Shown piece after piece: positions 1-6,647 of a stretch of 17,161 nucleotides of DNA. Position 1 is the stretch's first letter. Each line of letters opens with the position of its first letter. The notes under the pieces are model-generated. The model saw only the letters and a program-made list of their open reading frames with translations. It had not been told where the DNA came from and did no database searches. A program made the translations under genes and the position numbers. The stretch is from positions 21,904-39,064 of the forward strand of contig DEOR01000017.1 in assembly GCA_002358345.1 (NCBI GenBank), given 5' to 3'. This stretch comes from Proteobacteria bacterium UBA3413. GTDB lineage: Bacteria; Pseudomonadota; Gammaproteobacteria; Magnimaribacterales; D2472.

Positions 1-215
1 ATCTGATCAGCGATTACATAACCACTCATTACTTTAGTCATGCTGGCAGGAGCTATCTGATTGTCTGAATTAAATTCTGCTAAAACAGTATTGGTGCTAG
101 CCTCAAGAAGAATATAGCTACTTAAATCTAATGTAGGTGCCTGAGGAACCATAGACTGAGCTGCTAAATCAATGCAAAGCGGAAAAAGGAGTAGGGAGCA
201 AGTTAAGTTTTTCAT
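1..215 (-). CDS. dacA: D-alanyl-D-alanine carboxypeptidase (PBP5/6 type), N-terminal part, cut by window edge
   Basis: Only the first 71 codons lie in the window. The enzyme removes the terminal D-Ala from peptidoglycan pentapeptides in the periplasm. The visible part begins with a signal-peptide-like stretch (residues 1-20, Lys at 3 then a hydrophobic run), then a segment typical of the S11 peptidase family ending in PASMTK. This contains the catalytic SxxK motif, Ser58 and Lys61. The ATG at 213-215 is the natural start because the signal peptide follows at once. It lies 10 bases downstream of the mltB stop, so it is very probably co-transcribed with the cell-elongation genes, as in many gammaproteobacteria. 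The usual neighbour rlpA is not present between them. The C-terminal amphipathic anchor expected for this family is outside the window. Assignment to dacA rather than a paralogue (dacC, dacD) rests on gene context. Confidence 0.9.
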   Translation of the reverse strand, partial: MKNLTCSLLLFPLCIDLAAQSMVPQAPTLDLSSYILLEASTNTVLAEFNSDNQIAPASMTKVMSGYVIADQ

Positions 216-225
216 AATATAAGGC

Positions 226-1254
226 TTAGAATTCTAGGGATAAATCATACACGGCTTTGGCATAAAAATGACTGCGATTGTATTTTGTAATTGCAATAAA
301 ATTATCATCGCCAATATAATAAGTATCTTTTTTCTTTGCTAACAGAAGGGTTTGGGTGACCCTGATATGGTCTGGATCGCGAAGATCATTCAAAGACATT
401 AACTCGTCAAGACTCATATTATTTTTTTGGGCGATATCTAGCAGAGAATCACCCTCTTGCACTTTATATTCTTTCTCTTCGCTTTCAATAAACATTAATA
501 GCATAAACTTTAATGACTGATGGTCCGTGCTATATGGCTTGCTAACATTATTGAGCTGAACTTCCTCCACAATATTTCCATCTCTTTTCCAACCATGTAC
601 TTTTAAATAATTTGCCACACTCGCAACTGCGTCAGGAACTGAGTTAAATAGATCAGCATATCCATCCCCGTCATAGTCGATGGCATATGCTCTATAGCTT
701 GAAGAGATAAATTGGCCATACCCCATAGCTCCAGCGTATGAACCTTTGATAGAAAAAATATCTAAGTTATTTTCTTGAGCAAGTAGAAAAAATTGAACCA
801 GCTCACTCTTAAAAAACTTGGACCGCCTTGGAAAGTCAAAACCTAAGGTTGCAAGACTATCCAAAACTCTGTGACTGCCCTTAATTTTTCCATATCTTGT
901 TTCTACACCAAGAATAGATGTGATGATTTCTTTGGGTACTCCAAATTCATCTTCTACCCTCTTCAATAGATCTGCATTTTCAAATATAAAAGCCTTGCCA
1001 TTGGCAATTCTTTTTTCTTCTAAGAAGAGTTTTCTGTACCTGTCCCATGTCCAAGTAAATTCAGCTGGTGATGATATAGATTCAAGAATGTTGTCTTGCT
1101 TTTGAGCAGACTTAAGGACTTGAATCACATAATTTCTATCAAAGTCATGCTCGGTTACCAATAAATTAATTACATCCACTGCTTCTGGATGCTTTGAATA
1201 ATCAGCAAAGCTAAAGCTAGCAAAGAAAATACATATAAATAGCAAGTGTTTCAT
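226..1254 (-). CDS. mltB: Lytic murein transglycosylase B with an internal LysM domain
   Basis: A periplasmic lytic transglycosylase that cleaves glycan strands with formation of 1,6-anhydro-muramic ends. Residues 1-17 look like a cleaved signal peptide (SFSFA-D) with no lipobox, so the protein is probably soluble, unlike E. coli MltB, which is a lipoprotein. The SLT_2 catalytic core shows GVETRYG at 116-122 with the catalytic Glu118, then SYAGAMGYGQF at 172-182, and a calcium-loop-like DYDGDGYADL at 193-202 matching the EF-hand of Slt35. Residues about 263-305 form a LysM domain (YKVQEGDSLLDIA start). After it the family's closing motif resumes (YYIGDDNFIAITKYNRS, 312-328), so the LysM lies inside the enzyme rather than at an end. 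The start overlaps the rodA stop by 4 bases (ATGA), implying translational coupling. Next downstream is dacA. Confidence 0.93.
   Translation of the reverse strand: MKHLLFICIFFASFSFADYSKHPEAVDVINLLVTEHDFDRNYVIQVLKSAQKQDNILESISSPAEFTWTWDRYRKLFLEEKRIANGKAFIFENADLLKRVEDEFGVPKEIITSILGVETRYGKIKGSHRVLDSLATLGFDFPRRSKFFKSELVQFFLLAQENNLDIFSIKGSYAGAMGYGQFISSSYRAYAIDYDGDGYADLFNSVPDAVASVANYLKVHGWKRDGNIVEEVQLNNVSKPYSTDHQSLKFMLLMFIESEEKEYKVQEGDSLLDIAQKNNMSLDELMSLNDLRDPDHIRVTQTLLLAKKKDTYYIGDDNFIAITKYNRSHFYAKAVYDLSLEF
340..468 (-). other. LysM domain segment nested in mltB
   Basis: Residues about 263-305 of the MltB protein fit a LysM peptidoglycan-binding module: an opening YKVQEGDSL, a helix with DIAQKNNMSLDELMSLN, and a closing strand. 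The closing part reads IRVTQTLLL where IxxGQxLxI is usual, so the Gly is missing but the Gln-x-Leu pattern remains. The domain would bind GlcNAc-containing glycan and keep the enzyme on the sacculus. Confidence 0.8.
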
Positions 1255-2339
1255 TGTGGTAAGAACTTTTTATGGGTTGCCATAGATGTAATTATGCCAA
1301 AAGCAAAAAATAATGACATCAGTGAGGAGCCCCCTTTACTAATAAAAGGTAGGGGCATGCCAACTACCGGGAGCAAACCAACAACCATGCATAAATTAAT
1401 GATTAAATTTGCAGCAAAAGTTAGCGATAAGCCGCCAATCACTAGTCTGCAGAATCTATCTCTGGCGGTCAAAGCTAGATAGAGGCATCTCATTAAGATA
1501 AAAAAATAAATGCTTAGCAATAACAAGATACCGATAAAACCAAACTCTTCACCAATAACAGAAAAAATAAAATCTGTTTTTGTTTCAGGTAAAAAATTTA
1601 ACTGAGTCTGAGAGCCATTTCCAAAGCCCTTGCCAAAAATACCTCCTGAACCAATAGCAATTTTTGATTGCATAATATTCCAGCCGGCACCAAATGGATC
1701 AGATTCTGGATTAAAGAGGGTGGCAATTCTTTGCCTTTGAAAGGGCTCCAATAAAACATTCCATATGAGTGGAGAGCTAATGACCAGCAGAACAAACGCA
1801 CCTCCAATAAAAGACCAGCTTAAACCAGATAAAAATAGTACAGATAGTCCTGATAGAGCTACAATCAACCCCGTTCCTAGGTCTGGCTGCCGCGCCACTA
1901 AAAAAAATGCTAAAAAAATAATGCTCAATGTGATACTCACCTCTCGCGCCTGAATAGGTAATTTTTTATCGCCGAGGAAGTTAGCTAAAAAAATAGGTAA
2001 GGCGAGCTTTAAAAGCTCAGATGATTGAAATGATACAGGCCCAAGCCTAATCCACCTTTGAGCGCCATTAATTTCTGGACCAAATAAAAAAGTAATTCCA
2101 AGAAGTAAAACAGCAAAAACAAGGAAAAGAAAAGACGTCCTGCGAAATAGATCAGGATCTGGTTGGCTGACTGAAATCATGATAAGCAAACCTAATAAGA
2201 CATACGCTGATTGCCTGAGAATGATAGATAAATCAGCATTAGATGCTGAATATAAAAAAAATAAACCCAAAATTGAAAGCAAACAAATGCTAAAAAATAA
2301 ATACGGGTCAAAATATATTTTTGTAAGCTTATTGTTCAT
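1251..2339 (-). CDS. rodA: Peptidoglycan glycosyltransferase RodA (SEDS family)
   Basis: Multi-pass inner-membrane SEDS polymerase that joins lipid II into glycan strands during side-wall elongation, working with PBP2 encoded just upstream. The 362-residue protein is close to the E. coli length and shows about ten hydrophobic segments. Diagnostic features are the conserved AQRWIRLG at 93-100, the SSELLKLA stretch at 106-113, and ETKTDFIFSVIGEE at 252-265. Asp256 in the last motif corresponds to the catalytic Asp of SEDS enzymes. The C-terminal GMPLPFISKGGSS motif is also typical. The ATG at 2337-2339 lies 11 bases inside the end of mrdA, and the stop overlaps the mltB start by 4 bases. It is called RodA rather than FtsW because it follows mrdA and precedes mltB and dacA. 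Confidence 0.97.
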   Translation of the reverse strand: MNNKLTKIYFDPYLFFSICLLSILGLFFLYSASNADLSIILRQSAYVLLGLLIMISVSQPDPDLFRRTSFLFLVFAVLLLGITFLFGPEINGAQRWIRLGPVSFQSSELLKLALPIFLANFLGDKKLPIQAREVSITLSIIFLAFFLVARQPDLGTGLIVALSGLSVLFLSGLSWSFIGGAFVLLVISSPLIWNVLLEPFQRQRIATLFNPESDPFGAGWNIMQSKIAIGSGGIFGKGFGNGSQTQLNFLPETKTDFIFSVIGEEFGFIGILLLLSIYFFILMRCLYLALTARDRFCRLVIGGLSLTFAANLIINLCMVVGLLPVVGMPLPFISKGGSSLMSLFFAFGIITSMATHKKFLPQ

Positions 2340-4167
2340 TTAGCAAACTCTTTAAAACTTCTATAGCAACTGGTCCTGCAACTGCCCCGCCACTTTCGCC
2401 ATTCTCAATAACTACTGATACAGCATATTTAGGGTTAGGCATTGGCCCAAAGGCAATAATGATGGAGTGATCTCGCAAGAGTTCCGAACCCCTTAAATCT
2501 TGATAAGCTTCCTTGCTATCAAGGCTCACCAATTCAGCTGTACCAGACTTTCCTGCAACTTTAAAATTTTTTAGATCTCTGATGCTCCTAGCTGTTCCAA
2601 GATCACTCTCAATAACACCTGTGAGAGCATCATGTAGATTAATCCAATCCTTGTTATCAAGTAAAACCTGATCATTATTTTGTATGACGCCATCCGATAA
2701 CGCTAACTGAACAATAGAGGGGGTAACTGCTCTTCCTTTATTCGCAAGAATTGAGGCGTAATTTGCAAGCTGCATTGGAGTCGCAACCATATACCCCTGA
2801 CCAACTCCAATATTAACTGTATCGCCGGTAAACCAAGGGATGTTTAGATTGTTGTATTTCCAATCAGGTGTAGGAAGAAAAGCCCCATCTTCATCAAAAC
2901 AATCGCCGCATACTTTCGCGCCAAAACCAAAAGATGCAAGATAAGAAGCTAACTCTTGCATATCAGATTGATAGGCTAATTTAAAAAAATAGGTGTTAGA
3001 GCTAACTAAAAGTGCTTTTTTTAAATTTACATTTTTATGCCCGCCTTTATTCCAGCCACGATAAATTCGCCCGTTCTCAGGAAGCATAAAAAATCCTGGA
3101 TCATCAATTTCTTCTTCCCATCGAACTAATTTCTTGGTCAAACCAAACATTGCTATCGCTGGTTTTATTGTCGATGCAGGAGGGTACCGCCCTTGCAAAG
3201 CTCTATTAAAAAATGGTTTACTGGGATTTGTAATAATCTCTTGAAATTCAGCTGCCGTCATTCCATTTGCGAGCTTATTAATCGAATAGCTGGGAGCGCT
3301 AAATAATACATTAATGCCTCCCGATTCTAAATCAATAGCTACAACACCGCCTTTTCTCGACCCAAAAGCCTTTGCTGCGCTCATCTGCGCTGAAATATCT
3401 AAGTGAGTATAAATGTCCTCCCCTGGCACTGCAGGCTCAACTTCTAAAACTTTACCCAACTGGCCGCGAGAATTAATCTCATACACTGTTTTGCCATAAG
3501 TGCCTGAGAGCATTTGATTGTATGTTTGCTCAAGACCAGTGACTCCTTGAATCAAGCCATTCGCATAAACTAATTCAGTATCTTGCCAGTGACTTCGGGG
3601 CATATTAAGCAATAAACCATCTCGATCCCCTGTTCTCGATGTATAGCCCAAAACATGTGAAAAAATTTTAGGATGGTCACTCATTCTTCTATATCGCTCG
3701 CCTATAAAGGCATCCTTGAATGCAAATCGACGAACACCAAATCGTGCAATCTCTTCAGATGATAAATTCTTTTTCAAAACAAGCTCTTTATTCACAAAAG
3801 CCTTCTCTTTAAATTTTTCAAGGTATTGAGTCGCCTCTGATTCTGAAAGATGAATTACAGGTTTTATCAGTTGCAGAAAACTCTCAACATCATCAATGGA
3901 ACTGGGCTTAGTGATTAAATCAAAAGTTTTAATATTTCTAACAATGCCATGTCCATTTCGATCAAAAATCTCTCCTCTGAGAGGCTGGATGGGAACCGAG
4001 TAAGTTTTATTGTTCAGAGCTGCTAGCTCATAATCTGAGTAACTTGATACCTGTAATAAAAAAACTTGATTTAGCACAACCAAGAAACTCAAGCCAATAA
4101 ACAGAAAAATAAATATCGCTCTAGATGAAAAATTATTCTTTTCTACTTGTCGCTCTTCAAAAATCAT
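2329..4167 (-). CDS. mrdA: Penicillin-binding protein 2, elongation transpeptidase
   Basis: Class B PBP that cross-links peptidoglycan in the elongasome with RodA and MreC. It has a short cytoplasmic tail, one membrane anchor at about 16-40, a PBP dimer/pedestal region at about 60-240 (PLRGEIFDRNG at 62-72), and the transpeptidase domain. The transpeptidase motifs are visible: SxxK with Ser332 and Lys335 (YPPASTIKP), SSN at 389-391, and KSGTA at 540-544. At 612 residues the length is normal. Two oddities: the loop normally reading GIDLPGE is CGDCFDE here, giving a Cys420/Cys423 pair. Positions aligned to a zinc site reported in Acinetobacter PBP2 keep Asp356 and His377 but have Gly371 and Ser390. 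The start overlaps the rlmH stop by one base (TAATG) and its own end overlaps rodA by 11 bases, so the genes are tightly coupled. Confidence 0.97.
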   Translation of the reverse strand: MIFEERQVEKNNFSSRAIFIFLFIGLSFLVVLNQVFLLQVSSYSDYELAALNNKTYSVPIQPLRGEIFDRNGHGIVRNIKTFDLITKPSSIDDVESFLQLIKPVIHLSESEATQYLEKFKEKAFVNKELVLKKNLSSEEIARFGVRRFAFKDAFIGERYRRMSDHPKIFSHVLGYTSRTGDRDGLLLNMPRSHWQDTELVYANGLIQGVTGLEQTYNQMLSGTYGKTVYEINSRGQLGKVLEVEPAVPGEDIYTHLDISAQMSAAKAFGSRKGGVVAIDLESGGINVLFSAPSYSINKLANGMTAAEFQEIITNPSKPFFNRALQGRYPPASTIKPAIAMFGLTKKLVRWEEEIDDPGFFMLPENGRIYRGWNKGGHKNVNLKKALLVSSNTYFFKLAYQSDMQELASYLASFGFGAKVCGDCFDEDGAFLPTPDWKYNNLNIPWFTGDTVNIGVGQGYMVATPMQLANYASILANKGRAVTPSIVQLALSDGVIQNNDQVLLDNKDWINLHDALTGVIESDLGTARSIRDLKNFKVAGKSGTAELVSLDSKEAYQDLRGSELLRDHSIIIAFGPMPNPKYAVSVVIENGESGGAVAGPVAIEVLKSLLNEQ

Positions 4168-4631
4168 TACTTATGATAAGGGTGGTTGCGATTGATTGTG
4201 CTGGCTCTAAAAATTTGCTCTATCAATAAAATTTTAAACAGCCTATGAGGAAAAGTGAGAGCTGACGCCGATAAAATTAAATCTGATTTTTGAAGAAGGC
4301 TGGGTGCAGCCCCATAAGATCCTCCAATAATCATAGTGATATTGCAAGCAAGATCTATTTTTTCTTGAAATAGTGTGGCCAAAGCCTTGCTCGAAATTAG
4401 GTCGCCCTTCCTATCCCATAAGACGACATAGGAATCAGGATCTATATGATTGATAATCTCCAGGGACTCATTTTGAAGGATAAGTTCTCTTGAGGCTGCT
4501 TTAGAAGCTGTCGGCTTAACCTCTACAAAGGATAACTTAATATTGCCAGGGATCTGTTTGCAGTAAAAAACTAATGCTTTTTTTTCCCAATCGGCAGGCT
4601 TGTGAGAAATGCTAAGAATCTTACATTTCAT
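4167..4631 (-). CDS. rlmH: 23S rRNA (pseudouridine1915-N3)-methyltransferase
   Basis: SPOUT-family methyltransferase that adds a methyl group to pseudouridine 1915 in helix 69 of 23S rRNA on assembled 70S ribosomes. The 154-residue length equals the usual 155-160. The SAM-binding knot is visible as IIGGSYG at 101-107 and SALTFPHRL at 123-131, and the protein ends in the family's NHPYHK tail, which reaches the substrate. The GGSYG form resembles the Firmicute version more than the GGPEG of E. coli; both are accepted by the family. Both ends overlap neighbours by a single base (TAATG), so translation is probably coupled from rsfS through rlmH to mrdA. The rsfS-rlmH-mrdA order is widely conserved in Gammaproteobacteria. 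Confidence 0.96.
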   Translation of the reverse strand: MKCKILSISHKPADWEKKALVFYCKQIPGNIKLSFVEVKPTASKAASRELILQNESLEIINHIDPDSYVVLWDRKGDLISSKALATLFQEKIDLACNITMIIGGSYGAAPSLLQKSDLILSASALTFPHRLFKILLIEQIFRASTINRNHPYHK

Positions 4632-4969
4632 TAAGCTGAAATCAGTGTTGTTTCACCCCATAAGCTTTCTAGATCATAAAACTCCCTAGTATCTTGCTGC
4701 ATAACATTTACCACTACATCGCCACAATCTATCAAAACCCACTCTGAGTCTTCCTGTCCCTCAACGCCAATGACATGTAATTGATTGCTCTTTACTGCCT
4801 CAATAATCTTGTTGGAAACAGCTTTAGCATTTCTTGAAGAGGAGGCTGTTGCAATAATGAACCAGTCAGCAAAACCTGAGACACCACGAATATCAAGGGC
4901 CAAAACATCTTTTGCCTTCATATCATCCAACGTATCAAGACAAATAAGTTTTAAATCAGAATTTTTCAT
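4631..4969 (-). CDS. rsfS: Ribosomal silencing factor RsfS
   Basis: RsfS (Iojap/YbeB family) binds ribosomal protein L14 on the 50S subunit and blocks joining to 30S, lowering translation under starvation. The 112-residue protein has the family's core: LDIRGVSGFADWFIIATASSSR at about 25-46, and a conserved GVEGQEDSEWVLIDCGDVVVNVM stretch near 68-90. Length is normal (E. coli 105). It is the first gene of the minus-strand operon leading into rlmH and cell-wall genes. The typical upstream partners holA and nadD are missing here; a divergent membrane-protein gene lies beyond a 159-base gap. The ATG at 4967-4969 has a weak SD-like GGTGA about 9 bases upstream that lies within a small hairpin. I see no convincing promoter. 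Confidence 0.95.
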   Translation of the reverse strand: MKNSDLKLICLDTLDDMKAKDVLALDIRGVSGFADWFIIATASSSRNAKAVSNKIIEAVKSNQLHVIGVEGQEDSEWVLIDCGDVVVNVMQQDTREFYDLESLWGETTLISA

Positions 4970-5128
4970 AAAAATAATTCACCGTCTGGTGTCTTTTGGG
5001 GTTGTTAAAATATATATTGATTGTAGGTTCAAGCTTAAGTTCAGAATATCTAACTTACGTCAATAAATCTATTAATAATTTCTACTTTAATATGTTCTTT
5101 CGGTAAATCTTTTGATTAAGATATAAAT
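4970..5128. other. Divergent intergenic region between rsfS and the PGPGW gene
   Basis: This AT-rich 159-base gap must hold promoters for two transcription units. On the minus strand there is a TTGACG hexamer (plus positions 5059-5064) but no matching -10 at 16-18 bases. A second minus-strand candidate pair (TTGAAC and a TTTTAA/TATATT tract near 5008-5028) is weak. On the plus strand TTTAAT at 5087-5092 has no fitting -35. A small inverted repeat CACC-GTCT-GGTG lies at 4980-4991. No RNA gene or terminator is recognised. Confidence 0.5.
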
Positions 5129-5566
5129 ATGGACTTTATAAATGCTCTTTTTTTCTGGTTTGCAGCACATCCCTCCGTATTGATTGGATTAGGGGTTTCT
5201 TCAATCTTTATCTTTATCTTAAGTCTGCTCGGGGTAAGTTGGTTCGTAGCGCAGATTCCAGAAGATTATTTTTTAACAACAAAAAGAAGTCCTAGCGGAT
5301 TAGAAAAGAAGGCTCCTGTCCTGAGATTATTGCTATTAATTGGGAAAAACTTTCTTGGAGTTTGCCTGATTGCAGGTGGCTTGCTTATGCTTGTGCTGCC
5401 TGGGCAGGGCTTGATAACAATAATAACTGGTCTGTTGCTAATCGATTACCCAGGAAAATTTCAATTGGAGCAAAAAATAGTTTCCATACCGTCGGTATTG
5501 AGAACTTTGAACTGGATAAGAAGAAAAGCAAAAAAACCTCTGCTCAAAAGAAATTCTCATATCTAA
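5129..5566 (+). CDS. Small membrane protein, PGPGW-like family
   Basis: A 145-residue inner-membrane protein of unknown function. Two hydrophobic regions are visible: residues about 7-41, and a longer pair at about 66-106. Inside the second lies LPGQGLITIITGLLLIDYPGK, which corresponds to the loop that names the PGPGW putative transmembrane family (Pro-Gly-x-Gly followed by a hydrophobic helix ending near a conserved Gly/Asp). The C-terminus is strongly basic (RRKAKKPLLKR), which by the positive-inside rule suggests a cytoplasmic tail. It begins with ATG after a weak AAGAT sequence. It is divergent from rsfS and lies 73 bases upstream of an oxidoreductase gene on the same strand, with which it may be co-transcribed; no terminator separates them. 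Family assignment is moderately sure; no biochemical role can be stated. Confidence 0.8.
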   Translation: MDFINALFFWFAAHPSVLIGLGVSSIFIFILSLLGVSWFVAQIPEDYFLTTKRSPSGLEKKAPVLRLLLLIGKNFLGVCLIAGGLLMLVLPGQGLITIITGLLLIDYPGKFQLEQKIVSIPSVLRTLNWIRRKAKKPLLKRNSHI

Positions 5567-5625
5567 TCAAGTAAGATATATTTTTTGTGACTGGAAATAG
5601 AGAAAAATAATTTAATCAAATAGAT

Positions 5626-5634
5626 GGTAGGGAG
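5626..5634 (+). promoter_or_regulatory. Strong Shine-Dalgarno of the MDR oxidoreductase
   Basis: GGTAGGGAG, with GGAG ending 5 bases before the ATG at 5640. It is one of the few clear ribosome binding sites in this window and argues against the GTG at 5634 as the start codon. Confidence 0.75.
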
Positions 5635-5639
5635 TGATT

Positions 5640-6647
5640 ATGGAAATTGAGAATAGAAAATGGATTTTAAAAGAAAGGCCTCAAGGTCTCGTAAAGGATT
5701 CAGATTTTGAATTGATCGCTGAAACTCTCCCTGCGATAAATGAAGGTGAAATTCTTATTGAAAACTTGTATCTCTCTTTTGATCCAACCCAAAGAGGATG
5801 GCTCAATGATGTCCCAGGCTATCTTCCTCCTGTTCAAATAGGGGAAGTGGTTCGTTCCGGTGGAATGGGTCGAGTGATTGAATCAAAGAATGCGGCATAC
5901 AATGTTGGCGATTTGGTATTTGGATTTGTAGGCTGGCAGAGCCACTGCATTACAAAAGCAGAAGACGATGACAGGTTTAGAGTTATTCCTGAGCTTCTTC
6001 CAATACCTACCATGTTAAATGTGATGGGCACTACAGGAATAACAGCTTACTATGGCCTGCTTGAACTTGGAAAGCCTCAGCCAGGAGAAACAGTATTGGT
6101 TTCTGGGGCTGCCGGAGCCACCGGATCAGTTGTTGTACAGATTGCCAAGCTCAAAGGATGTCATGTCATTGCAATAGCTGGCGGCAAAGAAAAATGTGAC
6201 TGGCTTAAAGAAGCTGGGGCTGATGATGTGATTGATTATAAAAATTCTAATGTCCATGAAGAATTGCCTAAAATAGCAAAAAATGGAATTGACATATATT
6301 TTGATAACGTCGGTGGCGATATTTTGGAGACGGTATTGTCTCACATCAATATAAATGCCAGGGTTCTGTTATGCGGGGGAATTTCCTCAGGCTATGATGC
6401 ATCGACCTTACCAGATGGACCAAGAAACCTTTTTTCGCTAATTATTAAAAGAGCAACCATGCAAGGGTTTCTAGTGCTTGATTATCTTCCTCGATCACAG
6501 AAAGCTTTAGAGGACATAGCGTCCTGGATCCTAGAGGGCAAGCTGCAACATAGAGAAGATATTCAAGAGGGGATTGAAAACTGTCCGCAAACTTTAAATA
6601 GGCTATTTACTGGTGACAATAAAGGCAAGCAACTCCTTAAAATTTAA
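5640..6647 (+). CDS. Zinc-independent MDR NAD(P)H-dependent oxidoreductase (CurA/LTB4DH-like)
   Basis: Medium-chain dehydrogenase/reductase of the leukotriene B4 dehydrogenase / CurA / YncB group, which reduces alkene double bonds of enones with NADPH. Residue numbers use the ATG at 5640, giving 335 residues. LSFDPTQRGW at 45-54 is the group's N-terminal motif. The Rossmann nucleotide-binding motif SGAAGATG is at 155-162, and DNVGG at 222-226 is another family hallmark. No Cys/His/Glu set for catalytic zinc is seen. A GTG at 5634 would add two residues, but it is part of the Shine-Dalgarno sequence GGTAGGGAG (5626-5634), which lies five bases before the ATG and decides the start. The gene's TAA overlaps the stop of the convergent Lon-domain gene within one TTAA. 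The substrate is unknown. Confidence 0.92.
   Translation: MEIENRKWILKERPQGLVKDSDFELIAETLPAINEGEILIENLYLSFDPTQRGWLNDVPGYLPPVQIGEVVRSGGMGRVIESKNAAYNVGDLVFGFVGWQSHCITKAEDDDRFRVIPELLPIPTMLNVMGTTGITAYYGLLELGKPQPGETVLVSGAAGATGSVVVQIAKLKGCHVIAIAGGKEKCDWLKEAGADDVIDYKNSNVHEELPKIAKNGIDIYFDNVGGDILETVLSHININARVLLCGGISSGYDASTLPDGPRNLFSLIIKRATMQGFLVLDYLPRSQKALEDIASWILEGKLQHREDIQEGIENCPQTLNRLFTGDNKGKQLLKI

Noticed and set aside
4785..5066. 93-codon plus-strand open frame opposite rsfS, running into the gap
   Set aside because: Most of it is antisense to the conserved rsfS core, and the part in the gap is low-complexity AT-rich sequence; no protein features are seen.
5362..5574. 70-codon frame overlapping the PGPGW gene in another frame
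   Set aside because: It lacks membrane or family features, while the overlapping frame has a conserved transmembrane pattern.
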